NCBI RefSeq assembly: GCF_002786295.1
Contig: NZ_PGTC01000024.1
Location: 124,001 to 188,000, forward strand
From: Pseudooceanicola marinus
GTDB taxonomy: Bacteria; Pseudomonadota; Alphaproteobacteria; Rhodobacterales; Rhodobacteraceae
DNA: 64,000 nt
Direction of reading: 5' to 3'
The position numbers and the translations under genes are program-made. Position 1 is the first letter of the stretch; every line of letters begins with the position of its first letter. Positions 35,501-46,966 of this stretch are shown piece by piece. The notes beneath the pieces were generated by a model that did no database searches, was not told where the DNA came from, and was given only the letters and a program-made list of their open reading frames with translations.

Positions 35501-35515
35501 TTAATGAATGGTTAA
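35501..35515. promoter_or_regulatory. perfect CtrA consensus box TTAA-N7-TTAA
   Basis: The plus strand reads TTAATGAATGGTTAA, exactly the CtrA consensus. It lies 66 bp upstream of the oxidoreductase ATG and 325 bp upstream of rpsT. A perfect match in DNA this GC-rich is unlikely by chance alone, though binding is not shown. Confidence 0.6.
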
Positions 35516-35716
35516 TTCGCCCCCGGGCGGCCTGCCTGGGCGGGATCCGCCTCGGCCCGGCCCGCTGTGCACGCGACAGGCCCCAGGGCTGTTGACTCCG
35601 CCCGCGCTTCGCCTTATTGCCCGGGCTTCAGAAAAGATCGCGCCTCTTCGCGGTCGCGTCTGCAGTGTCGTGAGGCCGCATTGTGCCGGAGAACGTGAGG
35701 GAAAACGCCCTCGCAG

Positions 35717-35752
35717 CCTGCCACGGGATTGTAGTCGTCTGGCAGGTTTTTT
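35717..35752 (+). terminator. terminator-like hairpin in the rpsT leader
   Basis: CCTGCCA and TGGCAGG form a stem with a 16-base loop, followed by six T. It is 87 bp upstream of the rpsT ATG. There is no plus-strand gene upstream that would need it, so it may be a leader attenuator or the end of a small RNA. Confidence 0.6.
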
Positions 35753-35839
35753 GTGTCGGCGCCCCGGGTGCCGTCGCGGATCCCTCCGGACCCCGGCGAC
35801 GGCGCAGCGGCCCCGGACACAGAGAAAGAGACCAGCCCC

Positions 35840-36103
35840 ATGGCCAATACGCCCCAGTCGAAGAAACGCGCCCGCCAGATCGAAACCCGCACCGAGGTGA
35901 ACAAGGCGCGCCGTTCGCGCATCCGCACCTACCTGCGCAAGGTCGAAGAGGCGATCGCCTCCGGCGACAAGGAAAAGGCAGCTGCCGCCCTGCGCGCCGC
36001 CCAGCCTGAACTGATGCGCGGCGTCACCAAGGGCGTGTTCCACAAGAACACCGCGTCGCGCAAGGTTTCGCGCCTCGCCGCCCGCGTGAAGGCCCTGGGC
36101 TGA
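35840..36103 (+). CDS. rpsT: 30S ribosomal protein S20
   Basis: The 87-residue basic protein ([52 protein letters not shown]) is S20, which binds 16S rRNA. In alphaproteobacteria rpsT sits directly upstream of dnaA, as here. S20 controls its own translation in E. coli. A long leader with a hairpin precedes it and a strong terminator follows it. Confidence 0.97.
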   Translation: MANTPQSKKRARQIETRTEVNKARRSRIRTYLRKVEEAIASGDKEKAAAALRAAQPELMRGVTKGVFHKNTASRKVSRLAARVKALG

Positions 36104-36642
36104 GCCCCGGACGCCCCCTGTTTCGGGTAAGCAATTGACGACAAAGGGCGCGGCTTCGGCCGCGCCTTTTTGTTGGGCGGAGCAAGTGACATTGGGGGCG
36201 CACGTTCAATCTGTGCTTGCGGCGGCATTGCGGCAACAGGGTCGCGATTCCTTTCCACAAGGGCCAGAGTCAAGCGCGTTGTGCTGTTGCGGCTGTCGCG
36301 CGGAAGTTGCTAGCTTCAGCCTTGCGAGTCACATCGCCTTGGGGGGGACATTGCGGTCCCGAACTAGGGTCTGCTGGCTGACAATGGTCCGGGACAAACG
36401 CTGCCCCGTGACGTCCCGATTGTCGGTCATGTCCAGGTCATAACGCCAGGCACGCCTGACGCTGCAAGAGCCTCTCTTGCGGCCCGGGATGCGTCCAGCA
36501 TTGCCAGCCGGCACGATCGGCAACCGTTTCGTCTAGGCAACGAAACGGGCAGGCAGCCTTTCCCCCAAGGCACCAGGTGGCCGCCGCGCTTCGGACCGAC
36601 CGGAGATGCGAGGATCGAGGTAAAGTGGGGTAATAGGACAAG
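36104..36642. other. 539-bp dnaA upstream region with GANTC sites and a 9-bp hairpin
   Basis: After the rpsT terminator there is no gene. Three GANTC methylation sites (CcrM) lie within 85 bp at 36246-36250, 36267-36271 and 36326-36330. A hairpin CCGTTTCGT / ACGAAACGG with a 7-base loop covers 36524-36548, about 95 bp before dnaA. Only a weak DnaA-box-like string (CTTTCCACA, 36250-36258) is seen, so I do not call an origin. Confidence 0.5.
36147..36171 (+). terminator. rpsT terminator
   Basis: GGCGCGGC and GCCGCGCC form an 8-bp stem around a TTCG tetraloop, followed by TTTTT. It lies 43 bp after the rpsT stop and is a textbook rho-independent terminator. Confidence 0.92.
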
Positions 36643-38091
36643 ATGGCGACGACGAGCTGGGGCGAGCTAAAGAAATCTCTGCGGGCATCCGTTAACGAAC
36701 ATAACTACACCAACTGGATCGCACCGCTCGAGCTGCTGTCGCTGCGCGAGGGTGTTGCGACCATGGCTGCGCCCTCGGGCTATGTCGGCACCTATGTGCA
36801 GCGTCACTTCGAGGACGAGATCCTGCGCGCACTGACCGCCATCGACCCCGCCGTGCGCCGCATCGATTTCACCGTCACGCCGCGCGCGCCCCGCGAAGAG
36901 GCCCCCGCCTCCGCCGTGGCGGAGAAGGCGACCGCCGCGTCCGGGACCGAGTCGCAGGCCCAGGCCGGGGCCGACACGCTGACCCCCGGCGTCAGCAGCG
37001 CCCCCCCCCGCAGCACCAGCCCCGACGCCCTGTCGATGCAGGACCGGATGCTGCAGCCCGCGCCGCTCGACCCGCACTACACCTTCGACAGCTTTGTCGT
37101 CGGCAAGCCGAACGAGCTGGCCCATGCCGCTGCCCGCCGGGTCGCCTCCGGTGGCGAGGTCGAGTTCAATCCGCTGTTCCTCTATGGCGGCGTGGGTCTG
37201 GGCAAGACCCACCTGATGCACGCCATCGCCCATGAGCTGAAGGCCTCCCAGCCGCACCTGAACGTGGTCTACCTGTCCGCCGAACAGTTCATGTACCGCT
37301 TCGTCCAGGCCCTGCGCGACAAGCGCATGATGGACTTCAAGTCGCTGTTCCGGACCGTCGATGTGCTGATGGTCGATGACGTTCAGTTCATCGCCGGCAA
37401 GGATTCGACCCAGGAAGAGTTCTTCCACACGTTCAACGCGCTGGTGGACCACAACAAGCAGATCATCATCTCGGGCGATTGCGCGCCCAACGAGATCAAG
37501 AACCTGCCGGTCCGCATTTCCTCGCGCCTGTCGTCGGGCCTGGTCGTCGATCTGCACCCGACCGACTATGAACTGCGCCTGGGCATCCTGCAGTCGAAGG
37601 TCGCCGCCTTCCGCCTGAAACACCCCGAGCTGGAGGTGGCCGACGGCGTGCTGGAATTCCTGGCGCACCGCATCTCGACCAACGTGCGGGTGCTGGAAGG
37701 CGCGCTGACGCGCCTCTTCGCCTTCGCCTCCCTCGTCGGTCGCGAGATCACGCTGGAACTGACCCAGGACTGCCTCAGCGACGTGCTGCGCGCATCGGAA
37801 CGCAAGATCACCATCGAGGAGATCCAGCGCCGCGTGGCCGAGCATTACAACATCCGTCTGTCGGACATGATCGGCCCCAAGCGCGTGCGCAGCTTCGCCC
37901 GTCCGCGCCAGATCGCCATGTACCTGTGCAAGAAACTGACCTCGCGCTCGCTGCCCGAGATCGGCCGCCGCTTCGGCGGGCGCGACCACACCACCGTCAT
38001 GCACGGGGTGAAGCGCATCGAGGAACTGATGAACCAGGACGCGCAGATCGCCGACGACCTGGAGCTGCTGCGCCGCGCGCTGGAGGCGTAA
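36643..38091 (+). CDS. dnaA: chromosomal replication initiator DnaA
   Basis: The 482-residue protein has domain I (WGELKKSLRASVNEHNYTNWI), a variable Ala/Thr/Ser/Pro-rich linker (about 82-140), AAA+ domain III with Walker A YGGVGLGKTH (181-190), Walker B VLMVDDVQF, and domain IV with the DNA-binding signature GGRDHTTVMHGVKRIEEL from residue 445. DnaA binds oriC and starts replication. An AGGA ribosome site is five bases from the ATG. Confidence 0.98.
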   Translation: MATTSWGELKKSLRASVNEHNYTNWIAPLELLSLREGVATMAAPSGYVGTYVQRHFEDEILRALTAIDPAVRRIDFTVTPRAPREEAPASAVAEKATAASGTESQAQAGADTLTPGVSSAPPRSTSPDALSMQDRMLQPAPLDPHYTFDSFVVGKPNELAHAAARRVASGGEVEFNPLFLYGGVGLGKTHLMHAIAHELKASQPHLNVVYLSAEQFMYRFVQALRDKRMMDFKSLFRTVDVLMVDDVQFIAGKDSTQEEFFHTFNALVDHNKQIIISGDCAPNEIKNLPVRISSRLSSGLVVDLHPTDYELRLGILQSKVAAFRLKHPELEVADGVLEFLAHRISTNVRVLEGALTRLFAFASLVGREITLELTQDCLSDVLRASERKITIEEIQRRVAEHYNIRLSDMIGPKRVRSFARPRQIAMYLCKKLTSRSLPEIGRRFGGRDHTTVMHGVKRIEELMNQDAQIADDLELLRRALEA

Positions 38092-38138
38092 GCGCCGCCG
38101 CCCGGGCCAGCCACGGGCCGCCAGATTGTCCCATGAGA

Positions 38139-38162
38139 GGGTCGCGCATCGCGCGGCCCTTT
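38139..38162 (+). terminator. dnaA terminator
   Basis: GGGTCGCGC and GCGCGGCCC pair (one G-T) around ATC, followed by TTT. It lies 48 bp after the dnaA stop. Confidence 0.72.
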
Positions 38163-38282
38163 CGCGTTTCAGCGATGCCGGCCAGGCATTGCCGCACAGC
38201 GGTCTTCGCAATCTCTTGTATAGACTTGGAAATCTCCCTGTGGTCCCAATAGCCATGGCCTCTGCCAGAAGGAGAATTTCCA

Positions 38283-39383
38283 ATGAAGATTTCAGCCGCC
38301 GTCGCCCGCGACTTCAACGCCCCCCTCAGCATCGAAGAGGTGGAGCTGGACGAGATCCGCGATGACGAGATCCTGGTGCGCCTGGTGGCCACCGGCGTCT
38401 GCCACACCGATGCCGCCGTGATCGAGGGACTGATGGGCACCGAACTGCCTGTCGTGCTGGGCCATGAAGGCGCCGGCGTGGTCGAGAAGGTGGGCAGCGC
38501 CGTGACCAAGGTCGCCCCCGGCGATCATGTGGTGATGACCGTCGACAGCTGCGGCCACTGCCCGGCCTGCATGGAACACGACATCACCTATTGCCATAAC
38601 TTCTTCCCGATGAACTTCGTGGCGCAGCGCCCCGACGGTACGCGCGGCATCTCGAAGGATGGTGAACGCATCGGCTCGATGTTCTTCGGCCAAAGCTCCT
38701 ACGCGACCCATTCGGTCTGCCACGAGGCGAACTGCGTGAAGGTCACGAAGGATGTCGAACTGGAGAAGCTGGGCCCGCTGGGCTGCGGCATCCAGACCGG
38801 CGCGGGCACGGTGATGAACGCCCTGGCGGTCAAGCCGGGCAAGTCCATCGTGATCTTCGGCGCAGGTGGCGTGGGCCTTGCGGGCGTCATGGGCGCCGTG
38901 GTGCAGGGTGCGACGACCATCATCGTCGTGGACATGGTCGACAGCCGGCTGGAGCTGGCGAAGGAACTGGGCGCGACCCACACCTTCAACGCCAAGACCG
39001 ATGATGTCAGCGAAGAGATCATGAAGCTGACGGGCTACGGCGTGAACTACGCCTTCGACACCACCGGCAATGCCAAGGTGATCCGCCAGGCCGTCGAACT
39101 GCTGGCGCCCAGGGGCACCTGCGCCATCGTCGGCGCGTCGTCCCCCGAGGCGGAGCTGGTGCTGAACGAGACCCACTTCATGTCCGGCGGCCGCCGCATG
39201 ATGGGCGTGGTCGAAGGCGAGGCCAACCCCGACGTCTTCATCCCCACGATGATCGCGCTGTGGCAGCAGGGGCGATTCCCCTTCGACAAGCTGATCACCT
39301 TCTTCCCCTTCGAGGAGATCAACGAGGCCTTCGCCGCCTCCGCGCGCGGCGAGGCGATCAAGCCGGTCCTGCGTTTCTCCTGA
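38283..39383 (+). CDS. zinc-dependent alcohol dehydrogenase (aryl-alcohol type)
   Basis: The 366-residue medium-chain dehydrogenase has the catalytic zinc site VCHTDAAV with GHEGAGVVEKVG, and the structural zinc loop C-G-H-C-P-A-C ... C (CGHCPACMEHDITYC). The NAD-binding GAGGVGLAGVMGAVVQGA is intact. Similarity to aryl/benzyl alcohol and NAD-type alcohol dehydrogenases is good; the exact substrate is not known. It is transcribed alone between dnaA and dnaN, interrupting the usual dnaA-dnaN pair. Confidence 0.9.
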   Translation: MKISAAVARDFNAPLSIEEVELDEIRDDEILVRLVATGVCHTDAAVIEGLMGTELPVVLGHEGAGVVEKVGSAVTKVAPGDHVVMTVDSCGHCPACMEHDITYCHNFFPMNFVAQRPDGTRGISKDGERIGSMFFGQSSYATHSVCHEANCVKVTKDVELEKLGPLGCGIQTGAGTVMNALAVKPGKSIVIFGAGGVGLAGVMGAVVQGATTIIVVDMVDSRLELAKELGATHTFNAKTDDVSEEIMKLTGYGVNYAFDTTGNAKVIRQAVELLAPRGTCAIVGASSPEAELVLNETHFMSGGRRMMGVVEGEANPDVFIPTMIALWQQGRFPFDKLITFFPFEEINEAFAASARGEAIKPVLRFS

Positions 39384-39687
39384 CAGGCGCGACCAGGGGG
39401 GCGAGGCGACTCGCCCCCGTTCCCGCCGTGACCGGGCATGCGGAGGATGATTCGCCTGGCCGGTCCGCCGCCGGAGCCGGGCCGCAGGCCAGGGTTATCC
39501 CCAGCCGGGCCGGGCGCATGACAGGCCCTGCGGGTTGCCGTGATGGCGCAGGGCGGAGTTTCCGCGCGCTCGCTGCTTGACCTCTTCCTTCCGAGGCCCG
39601 AAAACGGGAAAAACCGTTGTGCTGCTTGCAGAAACGGGTAGCTTATCGGTCCCGGGGCCTGCCCGGGCCAGGACAGGGAAAGAGGCC
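39384..39687. other. 304-bp dnaN upstream region
   Basis: Beyond the hairpin at 39397-39418 I see no gene and no repeat. A weak promoter-like pair (TTGTGC at about 39617 and an AT-poor region) precedes dnaN and is not called. Confidence 0.4.
39397..39418 (+). terminator. hairpin after the alcohol dehydrogenase gene
   Basis: GGGGGCGAG and CTCGCCCCC pair with a four-base loop GCGA. It lies 14 bp after the stop. There is no U-run, so termination is only likely. Confidence 0.55.
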
Positions 39688-40806
39688 ATGAAATTCAGCA
39701 TCGAACGTGCCGCGCTTCTGAAGGCCGTCGCCCAGGCGCAATCCGTCGTCGAACGGCGCAACACCATTCCGATCCTGGCCAACGTGCTGATCGAGGCCGA
39801 CGGCAACGACGTCATGTTCCGCGCCACCGATCTGGACATCGAGGTGGTCGACAAGGCCCCGGCCATGGTCGAACGCGGCGGGTCGACCACCGTGTCGGCC
39901 GTGACCCTGCACGAGATCGTGCGCAAGCTGCCCGACGGCGCCATGGTGACCCTGGCCGATGACGGCACCGCCGGACGGCTGTCGGTCGAGGCGGGCCGGT
40001 CCAGCTTCAACCTGGCGACGCTGCCGAAAGAGGACTTCCCGGTGATGGCCTCGTCGGAATACACCTCGAATTTCTCGGCCCCCGCGCCGACGCTGCGGCG
40101 GCTGTTCGACAAGTCGAAATTCGCCATCTCCACCGAGGAGACCCGCTATTATCTGAACGGCGTCTACATGCATGTGACCGACAGCGAGGAAGGCCGGGTG
40201 CTGCGCTGCGTCGCCACCGACGGCCACCGCCTGGCCCGCATCGATGCCGCCCTGCCCGAGGGCGCCGAGGAGATGCCCGGCGTGATCGTGCCCCGCAAGA
40301 CCGTGGGCGAGCTGCGCAAGCTTCTGGACGATGACGACATGGAAATCGCCGTTTCGGTGTCCGAGACCAAGGTGCGTTTCGCCACGCCGCAGATCACCCT
40401 GACGTCGAAGGTCATCGACGGCACCTTCCCCGACTATTCGCGGGTGATTCCCATGGGCAACACCCGCCGCCTGGAGGTGGACGCCTCAGAATTCGCCAAG
40501 GCCGTCGACCGGGTGGCCACCGTCAGCTCCGAACGCTCGCGCGCGGTAAAGCTGTCGCTGGATGAGGACCGGCTGATCCTGTCGGTCAATGCGCCCGACA
40601 GCGGCGCCGCCGAGGAAGAGCTGGCCGTGGCCTATGCCGATGAGCGGCTGGAGATCGGGTTCAACGCCAAGTACCTGCTGGAGATCGCCAGCCAGGTGGA
40701 CCGCGAGAATGCCGTTTTCATGTTCAACTCCTCCGGCGATCCGACGCTGATGCGTGAGGGCAACGACACCTCCGCCGTCTATGTCGTCATGCCGATGCGT
40801 GTGTAA
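39688..40806 (+). CDS. dnaN: DNA polymerase III sliding clamp (beta subunit) DnaN
   Basis: The ATG at 39688 (MKFSIERAALL) gives 372 residues. Family features are RNTIPILANVLIEA, ATDLDIEVV, the ATDGHRLA segment and the C-terminal VVMPMRV end. DnaN is the processivity clamp. An AAAGAGG site precedes it. It is followed by recF, the usual partner. Confidence 0.98.
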   Translation: MKFSIERAALLKAVAQAQSVVERRNTIPILANVLIEADGNDVMFRATDLDIEVVDKAPAMVERGGSTTVSAVTLHEIVRKLPDGAMVTLADDGTAGRLSVEAGRSSFNLATLPKEDFPVMASSEYTSNFSAPAPTLRRLFDKSKFAISTEETRYYLNGVYMHVTDSEEGRVLRCVATDGHRLARIDAALPEGAEEMPGVIVPRKTVGELRKLLDDDDMEIAVSVSETKVRFATPQITLTSKVIDGTFPDYSRVIPMGNTRRLEVDASEFAKAVDRVATVSSERSRAVKLSLDEDRLILSVNAPDSGAAEEELAVAYADERLEIGFNAKYLLEIASQVDRENAVFMFNSSGDPTLMREGNDTSAVYVVMPMRV

Positions 40807-40884
40807 CGCGACAGGGGATCGCGCCACGGCGCGATTGCCTTCGGCGAGAGTATTTTCAGCTTTCGGATGAAAGGGGTTTGGCCC

Positions 40885-41997
40885 ATGGGACGGCTCTGTC
40901 TGACCCGGCTGGACCTGTCGCACTTCCGCTCCTGGCGGCGGGGGGCGATCGCGGCCGACGGGCGGCCCGTGGCCCTTTGGGGGCCGAACGGGGCCGGCAA
41001 GACCAATGTGCTGGAAGCGGTCTCGATGTTCTCCCCCGGGCGGGGGCTGCGCCGGGCTGCCGCCGAGGAGATGGTGCGCCGCCCCGAGGCGATCGGCTGG
41101 AAGCTGTCGGGCGTGCTGCGCAGCCTGCACCAGGTGCATGAGATCGAGATGCAGGTGGAGCCCGGCCAGGGCCGCAGCCTGCGCATCGACGACAAGGCCG
41201 CCGCCCAGCTGGCCCTGGGGCGGATCGCCCGGGTGCTGTGGCTGGTGCCTTCGATGGACCGGCTGTGGATCGAGGCGGCCGAGGGGCGCAGGCGCTTCCT
41301 CGACCGGATGGTCCTCAGCTTCTTTCCCACCCATGCCGATGCCAGCCTGGCCTATGACAAGGCCATGCGCGAACGGAACCGCCTCTTGAAGGACATGGTG
41401 CGCGACGCCCATTGGTACGCCGCGCTGGAACGGCAGATGGCCGAGGCGGGGGAGGAGATCACCTCGAACCGGCTGCGCGCGCTGCACCTGGTGGCCGAGG
41501 CCACCGAGGAGGCCGAGACCGCCTTTCCCGCCCCCGAGCTGGCGCTGAGCCATCCCGAGGGCGAGATGGCACAGAGCGCGGCGGACCTGCTGACCGGCTA
41601 TCAGGAGAGCCGGCGCCGCGACATGGCCGCCGGGCGCACCCTGCTGGGGCCGCACCGGGTGGACATGGAGGCCTTCTGGGCGGTGAAGGGGATCCCGGCG
41701 CGCGATGCCTCCACCGGCGAACAGAAGGCGCTGCTGGTCAGCCTGATCCTGGCCAATGCCCGTGGGCTCGCCCGTGATTTCGGCGCCCCGCCGATCCTTT
41801 TGCTGGACGAGGTGGCGGCACATCTGGACGCCGACCGCCGCGCGGCGCTTTATGACGAGATCTGCGCCCTGGGCGCCCAGGCCTGGATGACCGGCACCGG
41901 CCCGGAGCTGTTTGAAGGTCTGGGGGATCGGGCGCAGTATCTGGAAGTGACGGAGGAGGCGGGCAGCAGCCACGCCGAGGAGAGGAGCGCGCCATGA
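40885..41997 (+). CDS. recF: DNA replication/repair protein RecF
   Basis: RecF loads RecA at gaps. The 370-residue protein has Walker A GPNGAGKT at 33-40, GLRRAAAEEM, and the ABC signature/Walker B region (STGEQKALLVSLILA; PILLLDEVAAHLD). The ATG at 40885 has AAAGGGG upstream; an ATG at 40867 would add six residues. The C-terminal end carries the family's ITGTGPELFEGL-like segment (MTGTGPELFEGL). Its stop overlaps the VOC gene by four bases. Confidence 0.95.
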   Translation: MGRLCLTRLDLSHFRSWRRGAIAADGRPVALWGPNGAGKTNVLEAVSMFSPGRGLRRAAAEEMVRRPEAIGWKLSGVLRSLHQVHEIEMQVEPGQGRSLRIDDKAAAQLALGRIARVLWLVPSMDRLWIEAAEGRRRFLDRMVLSFFPTHADASLAYDKAMRERNRLLKDMVRDAHWYAALERQMAEAGEEITSNRLRALHLVAEATEEAETAFPAPELALSHPEGEMAQSAADLLTGYQESRRRDMAAGRTLLGPHRVDMEAFWAVKGIPARDASTGEQKALLVSLILANARGLARDFGAPPILLLDEVAAHLDADRRAALYDEICALGAQAWMTGTGPELFEGLGDRAQYLEVTEEAGSSHAEERSAP

Positions 41998-42428
41998 CGC
42001 CGCAACGGGTTTCGCTGATCACGCTGGGGGTCGATGACCTTGATCGTGCCCGCACGTTCTACGAGGCCCTGGGATGGGCGCCGGCGCAGGTGACGCCGGG
42101 CATCGTCTTCTTCCAGCTGGACGGGCAGGCTCTGGGCCTCTTTGGCCGCGCCGCCCTGGCCGAGGACCAGGGGCGGCCCGAGGTGCCGCTTGGCACCGGG
42201 GCGATGACCCTGGCGCAGAATTTCTCCGACCGGGCGGCGGTCGATGCGGCCTTCGCCCAGGCACTGGCGGCGGGGGCCACGGCGCTGAAGCCGCCCGAAG
42301 AGGTCTTCTGGGGCGGCTATTCGGGCTATTACGCCGACCCGGACGGCCATGTCTGGGAAGTGGCGCATAACCCCTTCATCACCCTGGACCCGGACTCCGG
42401 GCGCTTCACCCTGCCGGTGGCGTCATGA
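41994..42428 (+). CDS. VOC-superfamily (glyoxalase-like) protein
   Basis: The 144-residue protein has the vicinal-oxygen-chelate fold: ITLGVDDLDRARTFYEALGW, then FFQLDGQALGLFGR and the end YYADPDGHVWEVAHNPF. It probably binds a metal through its His and Glu residues, but the substrate is unknown. It overlaps recF upstream and the LysE gene downstream and is translationally coupled to both. Confidence 0.85.
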   Translation: MTPQRVSLITLGVDDLDRARTFYEALGWAPAQVTPGIVFFQLDGQALGLFGRAALAEDQGRPEVPLGTGAMTLAQNFSDRAAVDAAFAQALAAGATALKPPEEVFWGGYSGYYADPDGHVWEVAHNPFITLDPDSGRFTLPVAS

Positions 42429-43045
42429 CGATGTCGGCCTATGACCTGGCGCTTTATGCCGGGGCGCTCTTCGTGCTGTTCATGACGCCGGGGCCGGTCT
42501 GGCTGGCCATCGTGGCGCGTACCCTGTCGGGCGGCGCGGCCTCGGTCTGGCCGCTGGCCGTGGGCGTGGCTCTGGGCGACATGATCTGGCCGCTGGTGGC
42601 GATTCTGGGTCTCGGCTGGATCGAGGGGCAGGCCGGCAACCTGCTGTGGGTCGTGCGCCTTCTGGGGGCGGCGATGTTCGTCTGGATCGGCATCGGCATC
42701 CTGCGTCGGGCAGACGCGCGGATCACGGCGGACAGCCGGCTGACCCGCCCGGGCCATCTGGCAGGCTTCCTCGCCGGGCTGGCGGCCATCGCGGGAAACC
42801 CCAAGGCGATCCTGTTCTACCTCGGCATCTTGCCCAGCTTCGTCGACATCGGTACGGTGACGGTGCCCGACATTGCCGCGATCCTGCTGGTCTCCATGGC
42901 CGTGCCCTTCACCGGCAACCTGATCTTCGCCGGTTTCGTCGACCGCGTGCGGCGCCTCATCGCCTCCGACCGGGGGATGAAGCGGACCAATATCGTCGCC
43001 GGCTGCCTGATGATCTGCGTCGGCTTCGTGATCCCCTTCACCTGA
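42425..43045 (+). CDS. LysE/RhtB-family amino acid exporter
   Basis: The 206-residue membrane protein has about six helices and the family N-terminus LYAGALFVLFMTPGPVWLAIVARTLSGG, with AAIAGNPKAILFYLGILPSF. LysE/RhtB proteins export amino acids or homoserine. The start overlaps the VOC gene by four bases, so it is in the dnaN-recF operon end. The stop slightly overlaps the convergent TetR gene. Confidence 0.88.
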   Translation: MTMSAYDLALYAGALFVLFMTPGPVWLAIVARTLSGGAASVWPLAVGVALGDMIWPLVAILGLGWIEGQAGNLLWVVRLLGAAMFVWIGIGILRRADARITADSRLTRPGHLAGFLAGLAAIAGNPKAILFYLGILPSFVDIGTVTVPDIAAILLVSMAVPFTGNLIFAGFVDRVRRLIASDRGMKRTNIVAGCLMICVGFVIPFT

Positions 43046-43631
43046 CGGGCAGGGGCGCCAGCCAGGTCCGCAGGAAGGGTCTGAGCCGCGCGTCGATCCC
43101 GGTCGCGCTGTGCAGCGCGCAGAAGGTCAGGGCCATGGCATGGGCCATGAAGGCCTGTACCCCCTCGGCCAGCAGCGCGGGATCTGCGTCCGCCCGCACC
43201 GCGTCGGGCTGAAGCCGTGCGATCCAGCCGGTCAGCACCTCGACCTGGGCCAGGAAATTCCGCGCAATCGGCCCTTCCTCATCCGTGCCGGTGGCGCCGG
43301 AATGGCGCAGGACGATGTCGAAGGTCTGCGCATCCGGGGCCATCTCGGCCATCAGCGGGGCAAGGGCGGTGGCAAACTCGTCCGGGGCGTCGGGGGGCGC
43401 CGCGGCCGCGATGCGGTCCAGCGCCGCCGTCATTCGTTCGCCGATCAGAAGGGTCAGCAGGCCCTCCTTGTCCCCGAAATGCGAAAAGAAGGTGCCCTTG
43501 GCGACCCCGGCCTCGGCGACGATCTGTTCGACCCGCAGGCCCGAGACCCCGTCCCGCATGAAATGGGCGCGCCCGATTTCGAGCAGTCGGGCGCGGGTCT
43601 GTAGGGCACGGGTCTGAATCGGCTTGTCCAT
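43038..43631 (-). CDS. TetR-family transcriptional regulator
   Basis: The 197-residue protein has the HTH MRDGVSGLRVEQIVAEAGVAKGTFFSHFGDKEGLL near residues 21-55, typical of TetR. It is divergent from a quinone-reductase-like gene, with three TGACC(G/A)CGGTCA palindromes in between. It most likely represses both genes. The C-terminal ligand domain gives no clue to the inducer; the adjacent gene hints at an electrophile or quinone. Confidence 0.93.
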   Translation of the reverse strand: MDKPIQTRALQTRARLLEIGRAHFMRDGVSGLRVEQIVAEAGVAKGTFFSHFGDKEGLLTLLIGERMTAALDRIAAAAPPDAPDEFATALAPLMAEMAPDAQTFDIVLRHSGATGTDEEGPIARNFLAQVEVLTGWIARLQPDAVRADADPALLAEGVQAFMAHAMALTFCALHSATGIDARLRPFLRTWLAPLPVR

Positions 43632-43652
43632 GCGCCTTTTGACCAGAAAATG

Positions 43653-43664
43653 TGACCGCGGTCA
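43653..43664. promoter_or_regulatory. operator copy 1, TGACCGCGGTCA
   Basis: Perfect 12-bp palindrome, 22 bp upstream of the tetR ATG. First of three similar sites. Confidence 0.85.
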
Positions 43665-43675
43665 AATTATGGAAT

Positions 43676-43687
43676 TGACCGCGGTCA
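43676..43687. promoter_or_regulatory. operator copy 2, TGACCGCGGTCA
   Basis: Identical to copy 1, 23 bp from its start. It is about 51 bp before the oxidoreductase ATG. Confidence 0.85.
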
Positions 43688-43706
43688 TATTTGAATCTAG
43701 CGAAAG

Positions 43707-46865
<3,159 letters not shown>

Positions 46866-46913
46866 TCGGGCCGCAGGCGCCCCGCGCCTGCCCGCATCGC
46901 AAGCAAAACATAG

Positions 46914-46946
46914 AAAGACCCGCTCCGATCTGGAGCGGGTCTTTTT
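46914..46946. terminator. bidirectional terminator between gyrB and the DeoR gene
   Basis: AAAGACCCGCTCC and GGAGCGGGTCTTT form a 13-bp stem with a five-base loop and T tracts on both strands. It lies 49 bp after gyrB and 21 bp before the end of the convergent DeoR gene. Confidence 0.93.
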
Positions 46947-46966
46947 CATTCCGGTCTGCCCCGGGC

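Larger units (their letters stand above)
35436..35839. other. 404-bp region between the oxidoreductase and rpsT
   Basis: No protein gene is visible. It holds the CtrA consensus box at 35501-35515 and a terminator-like hairpin with six U at 35717-35752. The second is about 88 bp before the rpsT ATG, on the same strand, and may mark a short RNA or an rpsT attenuator. Confidence 0.55.

Noticed and set aside
36250..36258. DnaA box-like CTTTCCACA before dnaA
   Set aside because: Two mismatches from TTATCCACA and no cluster of boxes or AT-rich unwinding region; oriC cannot be called.
36667..38283. Minus-strand frame (538 codons) opposite dnaA
   Set aside because: Antisense shadow of dnaA without any recognised fold.
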